Counted from the stretch's first letter, positions 9,238 to 18,054 are shown. The stretch: 64,000 nucleotides of DNA from C-114 sp963745405 (GCA_963745405.1 CAVUWY010000002.1:2294001-2358000), one strand, 5' to 3'. The notes: generated from the sequence alone by a model not told the origin. Numbers and translations: made by a program.

Positions 9238-11246
9238 CGCAGGCGGCCGGTTTCCTCCGCCGCGACGGGCTCGACACACTCATCCACCTGCTCGTCGCCG
9301 ACGGTTGGCGGGTCGTCGGGCCGACCGTCGTCGATGGGGCGATCGTCGACGACGAGCTGACCTCGGCCGAGCAGCTGCCGTGGGGCTGGACCGCCGAGAC
9401 GAGTCCGGGATCGTACCGGCTCGTGCCGTCCGGTCGGAACCGGGCCTTCGACCATACGACCGGTCCGACGTCGGCCAAGCGGTCCATCCATCCGCCGCTC
9501 ATCCCGCTCACCCGCGGCCGACGCGTCGACGGCTCGGTCAGGATCGAGGCGATCGTGGAGGAGGCGCCGCGGATCGCCCTCATCGGCGTCCGGGCGTGCG
9601 ACCTCGCCGCCATCCGGATCCAGGAGCGGGCGATGCGGGCCGGGCCGCTCGGCGACGCCGACCACGACGCCCGTCGGACGGCCACCCTCGTCGTGGCCGT
9701 CGAGTGTGCGACGGCGGCCGACACGTGCTTCTGCACCTCGATGGGCAGCGGGCCCGAGATCGGCGACGGGGCCGACATCGCCCTGTCCGAGCTCGACGAC
9801 GGGTATGTCGTCCGGGCCGGGACGCCGGCCGGCGAGGCCGTCGTCGATCGCCTCGCACTGCGACCGGCCGACGACGAGCAGATCCGGGCGGCCGGGGAGC
9901 AGGTCGCCCAGGTCCGAGCGACGATCGGCGACCCGGTGCCGACCGCCGGCCTGCCGGAGCGGCTGCGGGCCTCGCTCGATCACCCCCACTGGGCGGAGAT
10001 CGCCGAGCGCTGCCTCGCCTGCGCCAACTGCACGCTCGTCTGTCCGACCTGCTTTTGCACGAGCGTGACCGTCGCGTCCGACCTCGACGGCGTCGAGGCG
10101 ACCACGGATCGGTCATGGGACAGCTGCTTCTCCCTCGGCTTCGGCCGGGTCGCCGGGGACGCCAACTTCCGACCGAGGGTGCAGGACCGCTACCGCCAGT
10201 GGCTGACCCACAAGTTCTCGACCTGGTGGGACCAGTTCGGTTCTTCCGGCTGCGTCGGCTGCGGACGCTGCATCGCCTGGTGCCCGGTCGGGATCGACGT
10301 CCGGGCCGAGCTCATGGCGATCGCCCCGCCGACCGCCACGATCGAGGCGACGGCCTTGGCGTCGACGCCCGGCCCGATCCCCTGGCCGGTCGCTCCGGTC
10401 GAGGGCCGCGCGCCGGCCGCGCTCGAGCGCGTCGAGCCTGCCCGCCACGTCACGGTCCGGGTCGGCGAGGTCGTCGTCGAGACGGCGGACACCGCGACCA
10501 TCGCCCTCGAGACGGACGACAAGGACCTCCTCGCCGCTCGACCCGGCCAGTTCGTCATGGTCGAGCTGCCGAGCTTCGCGGTCCCGCCGATCTCGATCTC
10601 GCGCATCGGACCGGCCTCTCTCGACCTCACGATCCGCTCCGTCGGTCCCGCCACGGCCGCCCTCACCGCCCTCTCGGCCGGCGACGAGGTCGCCCTCCGC
10701 GGTCCGCTCGGTCGAGGCTGGCCCCTCGACGCGGCGTTCGGGCGCGACGTGGTGATCGTCGGCGGCGGGATCGGCCTCGCTCCGCTCCGCCCACTCATCG
10801 ACGCGGTCCTCGCCGAACGCTCCAGGTTCAAGGCCGTCCGCCTCTATCTCGGCGCGCGGACACCGCACGACCGGCTGTTCGTCGCCGAGATGAACGCGCT
10901 CGCCGGCCGGGCCGACCTCGAGGTCGGTGAGATCGTCGACCGGGCCGGTCCGGAGTGGCTCGGCCGGGTCGGCATCGTCACCCAGCTGTTCGATCGGGCC
11001 GACTGGGACGGCCTGGCCGCCACCGCCTTCATGTGCGGTCCCGAACGGATGATGCAGGCCGCCGCGACGACGCTCGGCCGGCTCGGTGTCGCCCCCGAGG
11101 CGACCTGGCTCACCCTCGAGCGGAACATGGCCTGCGGTGTCGGGACCTGCGGACATTGCCAGCTGGGGCCGTTCTTCGTCTGTCGCGATGGGCCGGTCTT
11201 CTCGCTGGCCGAGCTCGGAACGGCGTTCGGTCGGGAGGGCTTGTGA
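9231..11246 (+). CDS. NiFe hydrogenase FeS subunit fused to FAD/NAD(P)-binding subunit (HydB-HydG fusion)
   Basis: The 671-residue chain joins two subunits that are normally separate in group 3b (sulf)hydrogenases. Residues about 1-370 are the 4Fe-4S protein: TCFCTSMGSG, CLACANCTLVCPTCFC and CVGCGRCIAWCPVGID. Residues about 400-670 are a ferredoxin-NADP-reductase-type module: PGQFVMVELPSF and the FAD-contacting PPISISRIG, VIVGGGIGLAPLRPL for the nucleotide, and a C-terminal 2Fe-2S motif CGVGTCGHC with a later Cys. Electrons would pass from H2 through FeS clusters to FAD and NAD(P), or in reverse. The start is GTG at 9231 (or 9234), with GGAGGG upstream and overlapping the previous stop. The frame is clean through the junction, so this is a true fusion in the sequence. 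Confidence 0.88.
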   Translation: MVTQAAGFLRRDGLDTLIHLLVADGWRVVGPTVVDGAIVDDELTSAEQLPWGWTAETSPGSYRLVPSGRNRAFDHTTGPTSAKRSIHPPLIPLTRGRRVDGSVRIEAIVEEAPRIALIGVRACDLAAIRIQERAMRAGPLGDADHDARRTATLVVAVECATAADTCFCTSMGSGPEIGDGADIALSELDDGYVVRAGTPAGEAVVDRLALRPADDEQIRAAGEQVAQVRATIGDPVPTAGLPERLRASLDHPHWAEIAERCLACANCTLVCPTCFCTSVTVASDLDGVEATTDRSWDSCFSLGFGRVAGDANFRPRVQDRYRQWLTHKFSTWWDQFGSSGCVGCGRCIAWCPVGIDVRAELMAIAPPTATIEATALASTPGPIPWPVAPVEGRAPAALERVEPARHVTVRVGEVVVETADTATIALETDDKDLLAARPGQFVMVELPSFAVPPISISRIGPASLDLTIRSVGPATAALTALSAGDEVALRGPLGRGWPLDAAFGRDVVIVGGGIGLAPLRPLIDAVLAERSRFKAVRLYLGARTPHDRLFVAEMNALAGRADLEVGEIVDRAGPEWLGRVGIVTQLFDRADWDGLAATAFMCGPERMMQAAATTLGRLGVAPEATWLTLERNMACGVGTCGHCQLGPFFVCRDGPVFSLAELGTAFGREGL

Positions 11247-12121
11247 TGGGCACCGACCTGCCTCTCGACCCGGCCGCGGAGCGGGCCCGTTATGTCTCCC
11301 GCGCCGCCGGTCCCCGGCGTCCTCGCATCGGCATCGTCAAGTTCGCCTCGTGCGACGGCTGCCAGCTGACCCTCCTCGATCTCGAGGACGAGCTCCTCGC
11401 CATCGCCGAACGCGTCGACGTCGTCGAGTTCGCGGAGGCCACCTCGCGACGGTCGGCCGGTCCCTTCGACGTCCTGTTCGTCGAGGGCTCGATCAGCACG
11501 GCCGAACAGGCAGCCGAGATCCTTCGCCTCCGGGCGGTGACCCGACGCCTCGTGACGATCGGCGCCTGCGCCACGGCCGGCGGGATCCAGGCCCTGCGCA
11601 ACTGGATGGACCTCGACGAGGTTCGTGCTTCGGTCTACCCGGAACCGGCCTTCGTCGAGTCGCTGGCGACGGTCCGTCCGGTCGCCGACCTGGTCGCCGT
11701 CGATGCCGAGCTCCGCGGTTGCCCGATCTCCCCCGCCCAGCTCCGCGAATTCCTCGTCGCTCTCGTGACCGGTCGCCGGCCGCAGCTTCCCGACGAGGCG
11801 GTCTGCCTCGAGTGCAAGCGCCGCGGCGTCGTCTGCGTCGCCGTCGCCAGGGGCGTCCCGTGCCTCGGCCCGGTCACCCGTACCGGCTGCGGCGCGCTGT
11901 GCCCGGCCTACGGCCGCGGCTGCTACGGCTGCTTCGGGCCGCGCGAGTCGGCCAACACCTCGGCCCTGGCAACGTGGTTCGGCGACGCTCGATCGTCGGC
12001 GGAGGTCGCCCGCCTGTTCGCCGGCTTCACCGCCTGGTCTGAGCCGTTCCGTGCGGTCGTCGATGCCAAGGGCGGCCCGCCCGGCCTGCGCGACGGCGGA
12101 CCGGGGGTCCACGATGCATGA
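11246..12121 (+). CDS. hydD: NiFe hydrogenase small subunit (group 3b type)
   Basis: The product is 291 residues with the small-subunit cluster ligands: CDGCQLTLLD near the start for the proximal cluster, IGACATAGG in the middle, GCPIS, then a Cys-rich end (CLECKRRGVVC, GVPCLGPVTRTGCG, GCYGCFGP). There is no Tat signal, so the enzyme is cytoplasmic. The gene starts inside the upstream stop (TGATG) and ends eight bases inside the large-subunit gene. It relays electrons from the NiFe site to the fused FeS/flavin subunit. Group 3b is assigned from gene order and the absence of a signal peptide. Confidence 0.92.
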   Translation: MGTDLPLDPAAERARYVSRAAGPRRPRIGIVKFASCDGCQLTLLDLEDELLAIAERVDVVEFAEATSRRSAGPFDVLFVEGSISTAEQAAEILRLRAVTRRLVTIGACATAGGIQALRNWMDLDEVRASVYPEPAFVESLATVRPVADLVAVDAELRGCPISPAQLREFLVALVTGRRPQLPDEAVCLECKRRGVVCVAVARGVPCLGPVTRTGCGALCPAYGRGCYGCFGPRESANTSALATWFGDARSSAEVARLFAGFTAWSEPFRAVVDAKGGPPGLRDGGPGVHDA

Positions 12122-13439
12122 CACCGACACCTTCGCCGGGCAGACCGGCGACCTGGAGATCGACGTCGCCGGCCTGACCAGGGTCGAGGGGGAGGGCTCC
12201 CTGCGGCTGCGCGTCCGCGGCGGGGTGGTCGAGGAGGCCCACCTCGAGATCTTCGAGGCTCCCCGGTACTTCGAGCGGCTCGTGGTCGGACGTACGCCGG
12301 ACGAGGTCATCGACATCGTGGCCCGGATCTGCGGCATCTGCCCGGTCGCCTACCAGATGACCGCCGTCCACGCTTTCGAGCACGCGCTCGGGATCGAGGT
12401 CGATCCGCAGGTCCGCCTCCTTCGCCGCCTCCTCTACTGCGGCGAATGGATCGAGAGCCACGCCCTCCACGTCTACCTGCTCCACCTGCCCGACTTCCTC
12501 GGCTACCACAGCGCGCTCGAGCTCGCCGCCGACCGACGGGGGACCGTCGCGGCGGGTCTGGCGATGAAGAAGGCCGGCAATGACCTGGTCGGACTGATCG
12601 GCGGCCGGGCGATCCATCCCGTCTCTGTCCGCGTCGGCGGCTTCTCCCGCTCCTTCCGGCGGACCGAGATCGCCACCCTCCGCGGAACCCTCGACCATGC
12701 CCTCGAGATCGCCCTGAACACCGTCGAGCTCGTCGCCGGCCTCGAGACCCCCGACTTCCATCGAGAGGCGCGCCTCGTCGCGCTCCGCCACCAGACCGAG
12801 TACCCGATGAACGACGGGCGGATCGTGTCGACGGACGGCCTCGACATCCCCGCCGGATCGTGGCCGACGGAATTCCGCGAACGGCAGGTCGCCTGGTCGC
12901 ACGCCCTGCAGTCGCGCGGTCGCGACGAACGCCCGTACCTCCTCGGACCCTCGTCGCGGATCACCCTCGACGCCGACCGCCTCCATCCGCTGGCGGCGGC
13001 GGCCCTGGCCGGGACCGGCCTCGCCGAGGAGATCCGGACGAACCCGTATCGGAGCATCGTCGCCCGGGCGGTCGAGCTCGTCGATGCCGTAGCCGAGGCG
13101 ATCGACCTCGTCGACGCTTATCAGCCGCCCGCCGACGCGGCTGTGCCGTGGCGGATGGGTCCAGGTGCGGCGGCGTGGGCGACCGAGGCACCCCGCGGTC
13201 TCATCTTCCATTCCTACGACCTCGACGAACGTGGCCTCGTGAGCCATGCCCGGATCGTCCCGCCGACGAGCCAGAACCAGGCCGCCATCGAGGCCGACCT
13301 CGCCACCTTCGCGCCACGGGTGCTCGACCTGCCCCGGGCTGAGGCCACCCATCGGATCGAGCAGCTGATCCGGAGCTACGACCCGTGCATCAGCTGCGCG
13401 ACCCACTTCCTCGATGTCACGGTGGAGGCAGTGCCATGA
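12114..13439 (+). CDS. hydA: NiFe hydrogenase large (catalytic) subunit
   Basis: This 441-residue protein carries both NiFe-binding motifs: RICGICP in the N-terminal third and DPCISCATHF at the C-terminus. The last residues after the DPCxxCxxH motif would be removed by the maturation protease encoded next. Other family blocks are LTRVEGEGSLRL, FEAPRYFERL and GRAIHPVSVRVGGF. Length fits group 3 enzymes. It overlaps the small-subunit gene by eight bases and the protease gene by four (ATGA), which indicates tight translational coupling. It probably cycles H2 with NAD(P)H under low oxygen. Confidence 0.94.
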   Translation: MHDTDTFAGQTGDLEIDVAGLTRVEGEGSLRLRVRGGVVEEAHLEIFEAPRYFERLVVGRTPDEVIDIVARICGICPVAYQMTAVHAFEHALGIEVDPQVRLLRRLLYCGEWIESHALHVYLLHLPDFLGYHSALELAADRRGTVAAGLAMKKAGNDLVGLIGGRAIHPVSVRVGGFSRSFRRTEIATLRGTLDHALEIALNTVELVAGLETPDFHREARLVALRHQTEYPMNDGRIVSTDGLDIPAGSWPTEFRERQVAWSHALQSRGRDERPYLLGPSSRITLDADRLHPLAAAALAGTGLAEEIRTNPYRSIVARAVELVDAVAEAIDLVDAYQPPADAAVPWRMGPGAAAWATEAPRGLIFHSYDLDERGLVSHARIVPPTSQNQAAIEADLATFAPRVLDLPRAEATHRIEQLIRSYDPCISCATHFLDVTVEAVP

Positions 13440-14014
13440 CGGCGACCACCTCGGAGCGACGCGATCCATTCGGACCCGATCGCACTCGCATCCGGCCGAC
13501 CAGACCCGTCGACGTCCTCATCTGCGGCTCCATCGACCGGGGGGACGACGGCGCGCCGCTGGCCGCCCGCGGTCTCCTGCGCGACCTCCCGACCGGTACG
13601 CGGGTCCAGGCGGTCGGCCAACTCGACATCGACGACCTCCTCGACGTCCCGAGCACGGGAGCGGTCGTCATCGTCGACGCCGCGACAGGCATCGAGCCGG
13701 GAGTCATCCTCGAGATGCCGCTGCGTGGTCTCCTCGGCGATGGTGCATCGCCTCGTCCGCGCTCCTCGCACGCACTCGCGATGCCCGAGGTCATCGGCGT
13801 CGCCGACATGGTCCGCGGGCGACCGCTCGTCGGCCGGATCGTCGTCATCGGCACCCGCCACTTCGGCCTCGGCCAACCGTTGTCCCGTCGGGTCGAGGCG
13901 GCCCTGCCGGCACTTGCCGAGGCCGTCCGCCGAGCCGTCCGGGCGGTCGCGGAATTGGATGGCGAGGAAGCCGCCCTGGTCGCGCCGGTGAGTGACCCGG
14001 CGAGGACCGCCTGA
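13436..14014 (+). CDS. hydrogenase maturation protease
   Basis: The 192-residue protein fits the HycI/HoxW endopeptidase family, which trims the large-subunit C-terminus after nickel insertion. It shows the early DVLICGSIDRGDDGAPLAAR block (the family usually has a GNxLxxDDG-like motif), VVIVDAATGIEPG with an acidic residue expected to bind nickel, and VVIGTRHFGLGQPLS. About 30 extra residues precede the first strand. Its ATG overlaps the large-subunit stop and its stop overlaps the HypC start. The motif is somewhat divergent, so identification rests partly on position. Confidence 0.82.
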   Translation: MTATTSERRDPFGPDRTRIRPTRPVDVLICGSIDRGDDGAPLAARGLLRDLPTGTRVQAVGQLDIDDLLDVPSTGAVVIVDAATGIEPGVILEMPLRGLLGDGASPRPRSSHALAMPEVIGVADMVRGRPLVGRIVVIGTRHFGLGQPLSRRVEAALPALAEAVRRAVRAVAELDGEEAALVAPVSDPARTA

Positions 14015-14274
14015 TGTGCATATCGTTCCCCGGCACGGTCATCGAGGTCGATGCCTCCGGTGCGCTCGTCGAAACGGACGGTCGACGACGACGCGCCTCC
14101 ACGCTGCTGCTCCCCGACGTCTGCCCCGGCGACCGTGTCGTCGTGGCGGCCGGGACGATCGTCGAACGCCTCGATGCGTGGGAGGCCGCCGACATCGACG
14201 CGCTCCTCCGGACCGCGATCGACGGCCTGGAAGGAGATCACGATGACCGCACCGATGCCGAACGTACCAACTGA
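14014..14274 (+). CDS. hypC: HypC/HybG-type hydrogenase assembly chaperone
   Basis: This 86-residue protein begins MCISFPGTVIEV, with the essential Cys2 of HypC proteins, and has the short OB-like fold expected of the family (LLPDVCPGDRVVVAAGTIVERLD). HypC carries the Fe(CN)2CO unit to the large subunit. It starts inside the protease stop (TGATG). The remaining hyp genes (hypA, B, D, E, F) are not in this window, so they must lie elsewhere in the genome. The C-terminal 32 bases overlap the transporter gene. Confidence 0.9.
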   Translation: MCISFPGTVIEVDASGALVETDGRRRRASTLLLPDVCPGDRVVVAAGTIVERLDAWEAADIDALLRTAIDGLEGDHDDRTDAERTN

Positions 14275-15244
14275 GACCCGGGATCGAGGACCTGGCGGCC
14301 TGTCCGGACCCGTCGGTCGAGGCCTGCTCCTCGCCGTCGGCGCCGCCCTCATCAGCGGTCTTGCCATCTACCTGAACTCGTTCGCCGTGAAGCAGGTCCC
14401 CGATGCGGCGGTCTACACGACCCTCAAGAACGGCGTCGCAGCGGCCCTGCTCGTCGGCGCCGTCCTCGTCGCCGGCGGCCGTCGGGACCTCCGGGCGATC
14501 GACCGGCGCCGCTGGCCGGCGATCGTCGCGGTCGGCATCGTCGGCGGCAGCATCCCGTTCATCCTCTTCTTCAGCGGACTGGCGATGGCCAGTGCGCCGA
14601 GCGCGGCATTCATCCAGAAGACGCTCTTCGTCTGGGTGGCCCTCCTCGCGGTGCCGCTACTGCACGAGCGGCTCGGTCTTGCCCCGATCGCCGCCCTCGC
14701 CACGCTCTTCGTCGGCCAGGCGCTCGTCCTGCCGCCCGACGGCATCCACTGGGGCACCGGCGAGACCCTGATCCTCGCCGCGACCCTCCTGTGGGGCGTC
14801 GAGACCGTGCTCGTCAAGCGGCTCCTGGTCGAGGTCCCCGCCGGGACGATGGCCGCCCTGCGGATGGGCATCGGGTTCGTCGTCCTCGTCGCCTACCTCG
14901 GGATCACGGGGCGCCTGTCCATCGTCGCCGGCCTGGCTCCCGTCCAGTGGGGCTGGGTCGTCGTGACCGGCCTGGTCCTCGCCGGCTACGTGACGACCTG
15001 GTTCGGCGCCCTGCGGTCCGCGCCCGCTTCGGTGGTGACCAGCGTCCTCGTCCTCGGTGCGGTCGTGACCGGCGCGCTCACCTCGGCGACGAAGGGCACC
15101 GTTCCCGACGCCGGCGTCGTCGCCGGCTACGTCCTCATCGTCGCGGCTGCGGCCGGCCTCGCGGCGTGGTCCATCGCTACCGCGCGTCGCTCAACGGCCA
15201 TGTTCACCCCCGCGCCCGAGGCCGTCACCGCCGGGCGATCATGA
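14243..15244 (+). CDS. EamA/DMT-family transporter
   Basis: The 333-residue protein has ten predicted membrane segments in two five-helix halves, as in drug/metabolite transporters. Examples are GLLLAVGAALISGLAIYL, AIVAVGIVGGSIPFILFF and GYVLIVAAAAGLAAWSIA. The second half has the EamA-like block LLWGVETVLVKRLL. The start at 14243 is supported by AAGGAG six bases upstream, inside hypC. Its placement in the hydrogenase operon suggests a linked role, perhaps export of a metabolite or nickel-related traffic, but substrates of this family cannot be read from sequence. Confidence 0.85.
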   Translation: MTAPMPNVPTETRDRGPGGLSGPVGRGLLLAVGAALISGLAIYLNSFAVKQVPDAAVYTTLKNGVAAALLVGAVLVAGGRRDLRAIDRRRWPAIVAVGIVGGSIPFILFFSGLAMASAPSAAFIQKTLFVWVALLAVPLLHERLGLAPIAALATLFVGQALVLPPDGIHWGTGETLILAATLLWGVETVLVKRLLVEVPAGTMAALRMGIGFVVLVAYLGITGRLSIVAGLAPVQWGWVVVTGLVLAGYVTTWFGALRSAPASVVTSVLVLGAVVTGALTSATKGTVPDAGVVAGYVLIVAAAAGLAAWSIATARRSTAMFTPAPEAVTAGRS

Positions 15245-15990
15245 TCGACCAGGCGGTGTCCGGGCCCGTCCTCTTCGCCCGCTTCGCGTTCGGGCCGAAC
15301 CGGCTCGGCTACTGCGGACCCGACGCGGCCGCCGAGCTGTTCGGCGAAGCGACCGGCGGCCACGACGATCGAGCGATCCGTGAGCTGGCTCGCGGATTCG
15401 AGGGCGCCTGGCCGTACCTCGAGCTCATCGCCTCGTCCAACGGCGTGCCCGATCCGCTCGACCGGCGGGTCGTGGAGGCCTACTGGCTCGGCAACGACCT
15501 GCTCCGCGCCGTGCCGCCCGGTCGTCTCGCCGAGTCGCTTGACGTGCGCTTCCGGCCGCGGGCACGGAACGGGGAATGGCACTGGTTGGCCGATACGGTC
15601 GGCCTCGGGGCCGTGCCGGTCCACGCCTTCCACGTCTTCGACGTCTTCCCGCGGGTCGGCCTCCTGCGGACGGGCTCCATCGACCGGGCCCTCGAGGTGA
15701 TGGACGCGTGTCGTATCCGCTGGGGCCGGGTCCTCGCCCATGACGGATCCCGCCTCCTCGTCGACGTGGCACCGATGCAGTTCGTGGAGGGCCGCCTCGT
15801 CCTCGGTCCGCCTCGCGCAGAGTCGGTCGATGCATGGCAGGACGGGGTCGGCTTCGTCGATGACGTCGAGCCGGGCGAGGTCGTCGCCATCCACTGGTCG
15901 TGGGCCTGCGAGCGGCTGTCGGGCCGGCAGCTTGCCGGGCTCAGGACCTGGACGCAGCGCCAGCTCGACGTCGCGAACCAGTCGGTCTGA
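15241..15990 (+). CDS. conserved protein of unknown function in the hydrogenase operon (possibly DUF6390)
   Basis: The protein is 249 residues, soluble, with no signal peptide. Recognisable stretches are RFAFGPNRLGYCGP at the start, AYWLGNDLLRAVPPG, VHAFHVFDVFPRVGLLRTG and VAIHWSWACERLSGRQ. From memory this resembles the DUF6390 proteins found beside hydrogenase genes in actinobacteria, but I cannot confirm it. The ATG overlaps the transporter stop as ATGA, so it is cotranscribed. Conserved His, Trp and Cys residues would suit a metal or cofactor role; this is a guess. Confidence 0.75.
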   Translation: MIDQAVSGPVLFARFAFGPNRLGYCGPDAAAELFGEATGGHDDRAIRELARGFEGAWPYLELIASSNGVPDPLDRRVVEAYWLGNDLLRAVPPGRLAESLDVRFRPRARNGEWHWLADTVGLGAVPVHAFHVFDVFPRVGLLRTGSIDRALEVMDACRIRWGRVLAHDGSRLLVDVAPMQFVEGRLVLGPPRAESVDAWQDGVGFVDDVEPGEVVAIHWSWACERLSGRQLAGLRTWTQRQLDVANQSV

Positions 15991-16045
15991 CCTCCGCGGA
16001 CCTCGGCATCCGGTCGGCGTTCGGGCCGTCCGGCCCGTCTCCACC

Positions 16046-16059
16046 GTGACCTTCGAGAC
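16046..16059 (+). promoter_or_regulatory. candidate DosR-like operator before hemerythrin
   Basis: The site reads GTGACCTTCGAGAC. Its first ten bases are identical to those of the site upstream of the GNAT gene at 17963-17977 (minus strand). It lies about 80 bases before the hemerythrin ATG in a 147-base gap. It is weak as a single match; the case rests on recurrence across promoter regions of this island. Confidence 0.25.
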
Positions 16060-16137
16060 TATCCGCGCGACTCGTCGTCGACGATGGTGACGGTGCGCGA
16101 GAAGACCGCTCGCCGGAAGCGCGCGAGGAGTCCGATC

Positions 16138-16650
16138 ATGGTCGACCTGACAGCCACCCCCCATGTGTGGGCATTCGCCGAACACGAGCACCGCGAGCTC
16201 CGTCGCGGCATCGATCGGATCCACGACACGGGCTGCGAGCTCCACGGCTGGGTCGGGGAGGAGGCCGCAAGCCGTCTCGTCGGGATCATCGACTGGTTCG
16301 ACCAGGTCCTCGAGCCGCACCTGGCCTGGGAGGAGGCGTGGCTCTATCCCGAGATCGACGCCCGGGCCGGTACGCCATGGGCGACTCGCTCCGCCCGTTT
16401 CGACCACCAGCAGGTCCGCCTCGTCGTCGATCGACTGCGCGACGACCGGCGCCACCTCGACGACGTCGACGCTATCGTCCGGCTGCCCGAGCTGCGCTGC
16501 CGACTGTTCAGCCTCGAGGCACTCCTTCGGGCCCATATCGAGCGGGAGGAGCGGTTCCTCATCCCGCTGCTGGCCGAGGACTTCCCGACCATGGCGGCCG
16601 GCGCGTCCGGCCGTACTCCAGAGGCTCGGCCGGCGGGAGTCGAGTCATGA
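16138..16650 (+). CDS. hemerythrin-like domain protein
   Basis: This 170-residue protein has the di-iron ligand pattern of hemerythrin HHE domains: HEHRELRRG, HLAWEEAWLYPE, DHQQVRLVVD and HIEREERFLIP. Such proteins bind O2, NO or iron in the cytoplasm. The ATG at 16138 has AGGAG seven bases upstream; an in-frame ATG at 16084 would add 18 basic residues and has no better ribosome site. Its stop overlaps the next gene as ATGA. Oxygen or NO scavenging beside an oxygen-sensitive hydrogenase would be sensible, but this is inferred from position. Confidence 0.85.
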   Translation: MVDLTATPHVWAFAEHEHRELRRGIDRIHDTGCELHGWVGEEAASRLVGIIDWFDQVLEPHLAWEEAWLYPEIDARAGTPWATRSARFDHQQVRLVVDRLRDDRRHLDDVDAIVRLPELRCRLFSLEALLRAHIEREERFLIPLLAEDFPTMAAGASGRTPEARPAGVES

Positions 16651-17357
16651 CCGCGGTCGGGCTCCCTTCTCGCCTCGACCCGACGACGGCCGAACCGCTC
16701 CTTGCGTCGCTCGGCTTCGTCGCCAACTCCGATCTGCCCGACCGGCCCGGTCCGGCGTATCTGCTCGTTGCGATCCGGCCGGATCCGACCCTCCGGCACT
16801 ACGACCCGGAACGCATCGACTACTGGGTCACCGATGGGATCCACGGTCGACGACGTGATCTGACGCGGGACGCCCAGCTGCCGTTGGAGACGGAGTTCTC
16901 GTGGGGCCTGATCCGCATCGTCGACCGCCTCAACGTCTCCAACGAGTACCTGGCCTTCGGCGGACGGGTCGCGGCGGCCGCCGTCGACGACACGGTCATC
17001 GCGGTCTTCACCTCGGCCGCCCCGATCCTCCGTCGGGGCGGCCACTCCCAAGGCTGGGATCACGGTGCGGCGTGTGCCGGGGCGTACTTCGCCCGGGTGC
17101 TGCTCGCGATCGACTACTCCCCTGGGTTCGAGGCGCGCTTCTCGGCCGCTGAACCGGTCGCCCGCTACGCCGCCTTCATCTTCGACCTCGTCGGTCGATA
17201 TCGGCGCAGTGCGATCCTGCGGGCCGGCGACGGGGCGCTGTGGAACGTCCTGGAAGCCGAGGAGCGCCGTCTCCAGGTGGATGATCACGAGGCGTGGGCT
17301 CACGGCGTCGAGCTCGCTCACGAGATCGCACCCGAGGAGGTCCGGGTCAGGGCTTGA
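16647..17357 (+). CDS. conserved protein of unknown function, translationally coupled to hemerythrin
   Basis: The product has 236 residues and no family that I can name. Visible features are PGPAYLLVAIRPDP, LRHYDPERIDYWVTDG, a central block with FGGRVAAAAVDDTVIAVFTSAAP, then SQGWDHGAACAGAYFARVL and a C-terminal helix-rich part (YAAFIFDLVGRYRRS). Hydrophobic patches in the middle look like buried strands rather than membrane spans. It shares the ATGA overlap style of the operon. The pairing with hemerythrin implies a shared function that I cannot specify. Confidence 0.7.
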   Translation: MTAVGLPSRLDPTTAEPLLASLGFVANSDLPDRPGPAYLLVAIRPDPTLRHYDPERIDYWVTDGIHGRRRDLTRDAQLPLETEFSWGLIRIVDRLNVSNEYLAFGGRVAAAAVDDTVIAVFTSAAPILRRGGHSQGWDHGAACAGAYFARVLLAIDYSPGFEARFSAAEPVARYAAFIFDLVGRYRRSAILRAGDGALWNVLEAEERRLQVDDHEAWAHGVELAHEIAPEEVRVRA

Positions 17358-17412
17358 GTCGGGCCTGGACCCGTGTCGGTCGCCGCGGCGGACCGTCGGG
17401 GGCGGTTCCCGG

Positions 17413-17928
17413 TCAGGCGGCGTGGGGGACGGTGGCGCCGAGCTCGATGAAGGCGTCGACGACGCCGGCGTCGGACGGTCGCGTTCGGACGACCAGACCC
17501 ATCGAGCGGATCAGGCCCATCACCGCGGCGTTGCCGGTCCGGGCGGACGCCCGCATGCGGGCAACCCGGTGGGCGGCGGCCCAGCGGATGGCCTCGGCGA
17601 GCATCGCCCGTCCGACTCCCCGGCCCTGCCATGCATCGGCGACCGCGATCGCCATCTCGACCTCGTCGATCGAGATCGGTTCGAGGCACACGTGGCCGAC
17701 GATCTCCCCTCCGGCCGCGCCGACGGCCTCGGCGACGATGCCTTCGCGATGATCGTGATCGGGGCCGCAGAAGAACCGGGCGGTCGTCTCACCGATACCG
17801 GGCGCCGCCCCGTGGAACCGGGCCTCGCGACTGTCCGGCGAGAGGCGGGCGTAGAAGGCCGTCAGTCCGTCCCGGTCGGCAGGGCCGATCGGTCGCACGC
17901 GATATCGGACGGACGTCTTCGATGTCAT
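17413..17928 (-). CDS. GNAT-family N-acetyltransferase
   Basis: The 171-residue protein shows a GNAT fold. Motif A is VADAWQGRGVGRAMLAEAIRWAA, with the Q/R-x-x-G-x-G/A acetyl-CoA loop, preceded by the strand DEVEMAIAV. The N-terminal motif is VRPIGPADRDGLTAFYARLSPDSREARF, common to acetyltransferases linked to dormancy or protein acetylation. ATG 17928 is chosen; a TTG four codons earlier is possible. It is convergent with the unknown gene and divergent from the flavodoxin unit. A candidate DosR-like site lies 35-49 bases upstream. The substrate is unknown. Confidence 0.87.
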   Translation of the reverse strand: MTSKTSVRYRVRPIGPADRDGLTAFYARLSPDSREARFHGAAPGIGETTARFFCGPDHDHREGIVAEAVGAAGGEIVGHVCLEPISIDEVEMAIAVADAWQGRGVGRAMLAEAIRWAAAHRVARMRASARTGNAAVMGLIRSMGLVVRTRPSDAGVVDAFIELGATVPHAA

Positions 17929-17962
17929 GGCGCGAGTCAATCACGATCGGTCGACCCGGCGA

Positions 17963-17977
17963 AGGTCCGAAGGTCAC
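17963..17977 (-). promoter_or_regulatory. candidate DosR-like operator before the GNAT gene
   Basis: On the minus strand the site reads GTGACCTTCGGACCT, matching 9 of 12 defined positions of the remembered mycobacterial motif. It shares the core GTGACCTTCG with the hemerythrin site. Spacing to the GNAT start (35-49 bases) suits an activator near the -35 region. Confidence 0.35.
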
Positions 17978-18054
17978 CTGGATCCGGTCCGGACGGTTCG
18001 CGGCCTGTCCCGAGGCCGGGCGGTCGGCCCACGATCGACCGAACGGGTGACAAG

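Noticed and set aside
10844..12337. Long antisense frame over the hydrogenase subunits.
   Set aside because: The plus strand holds complete hydrogenase motifs, and the antisense product has no recognisable domain.
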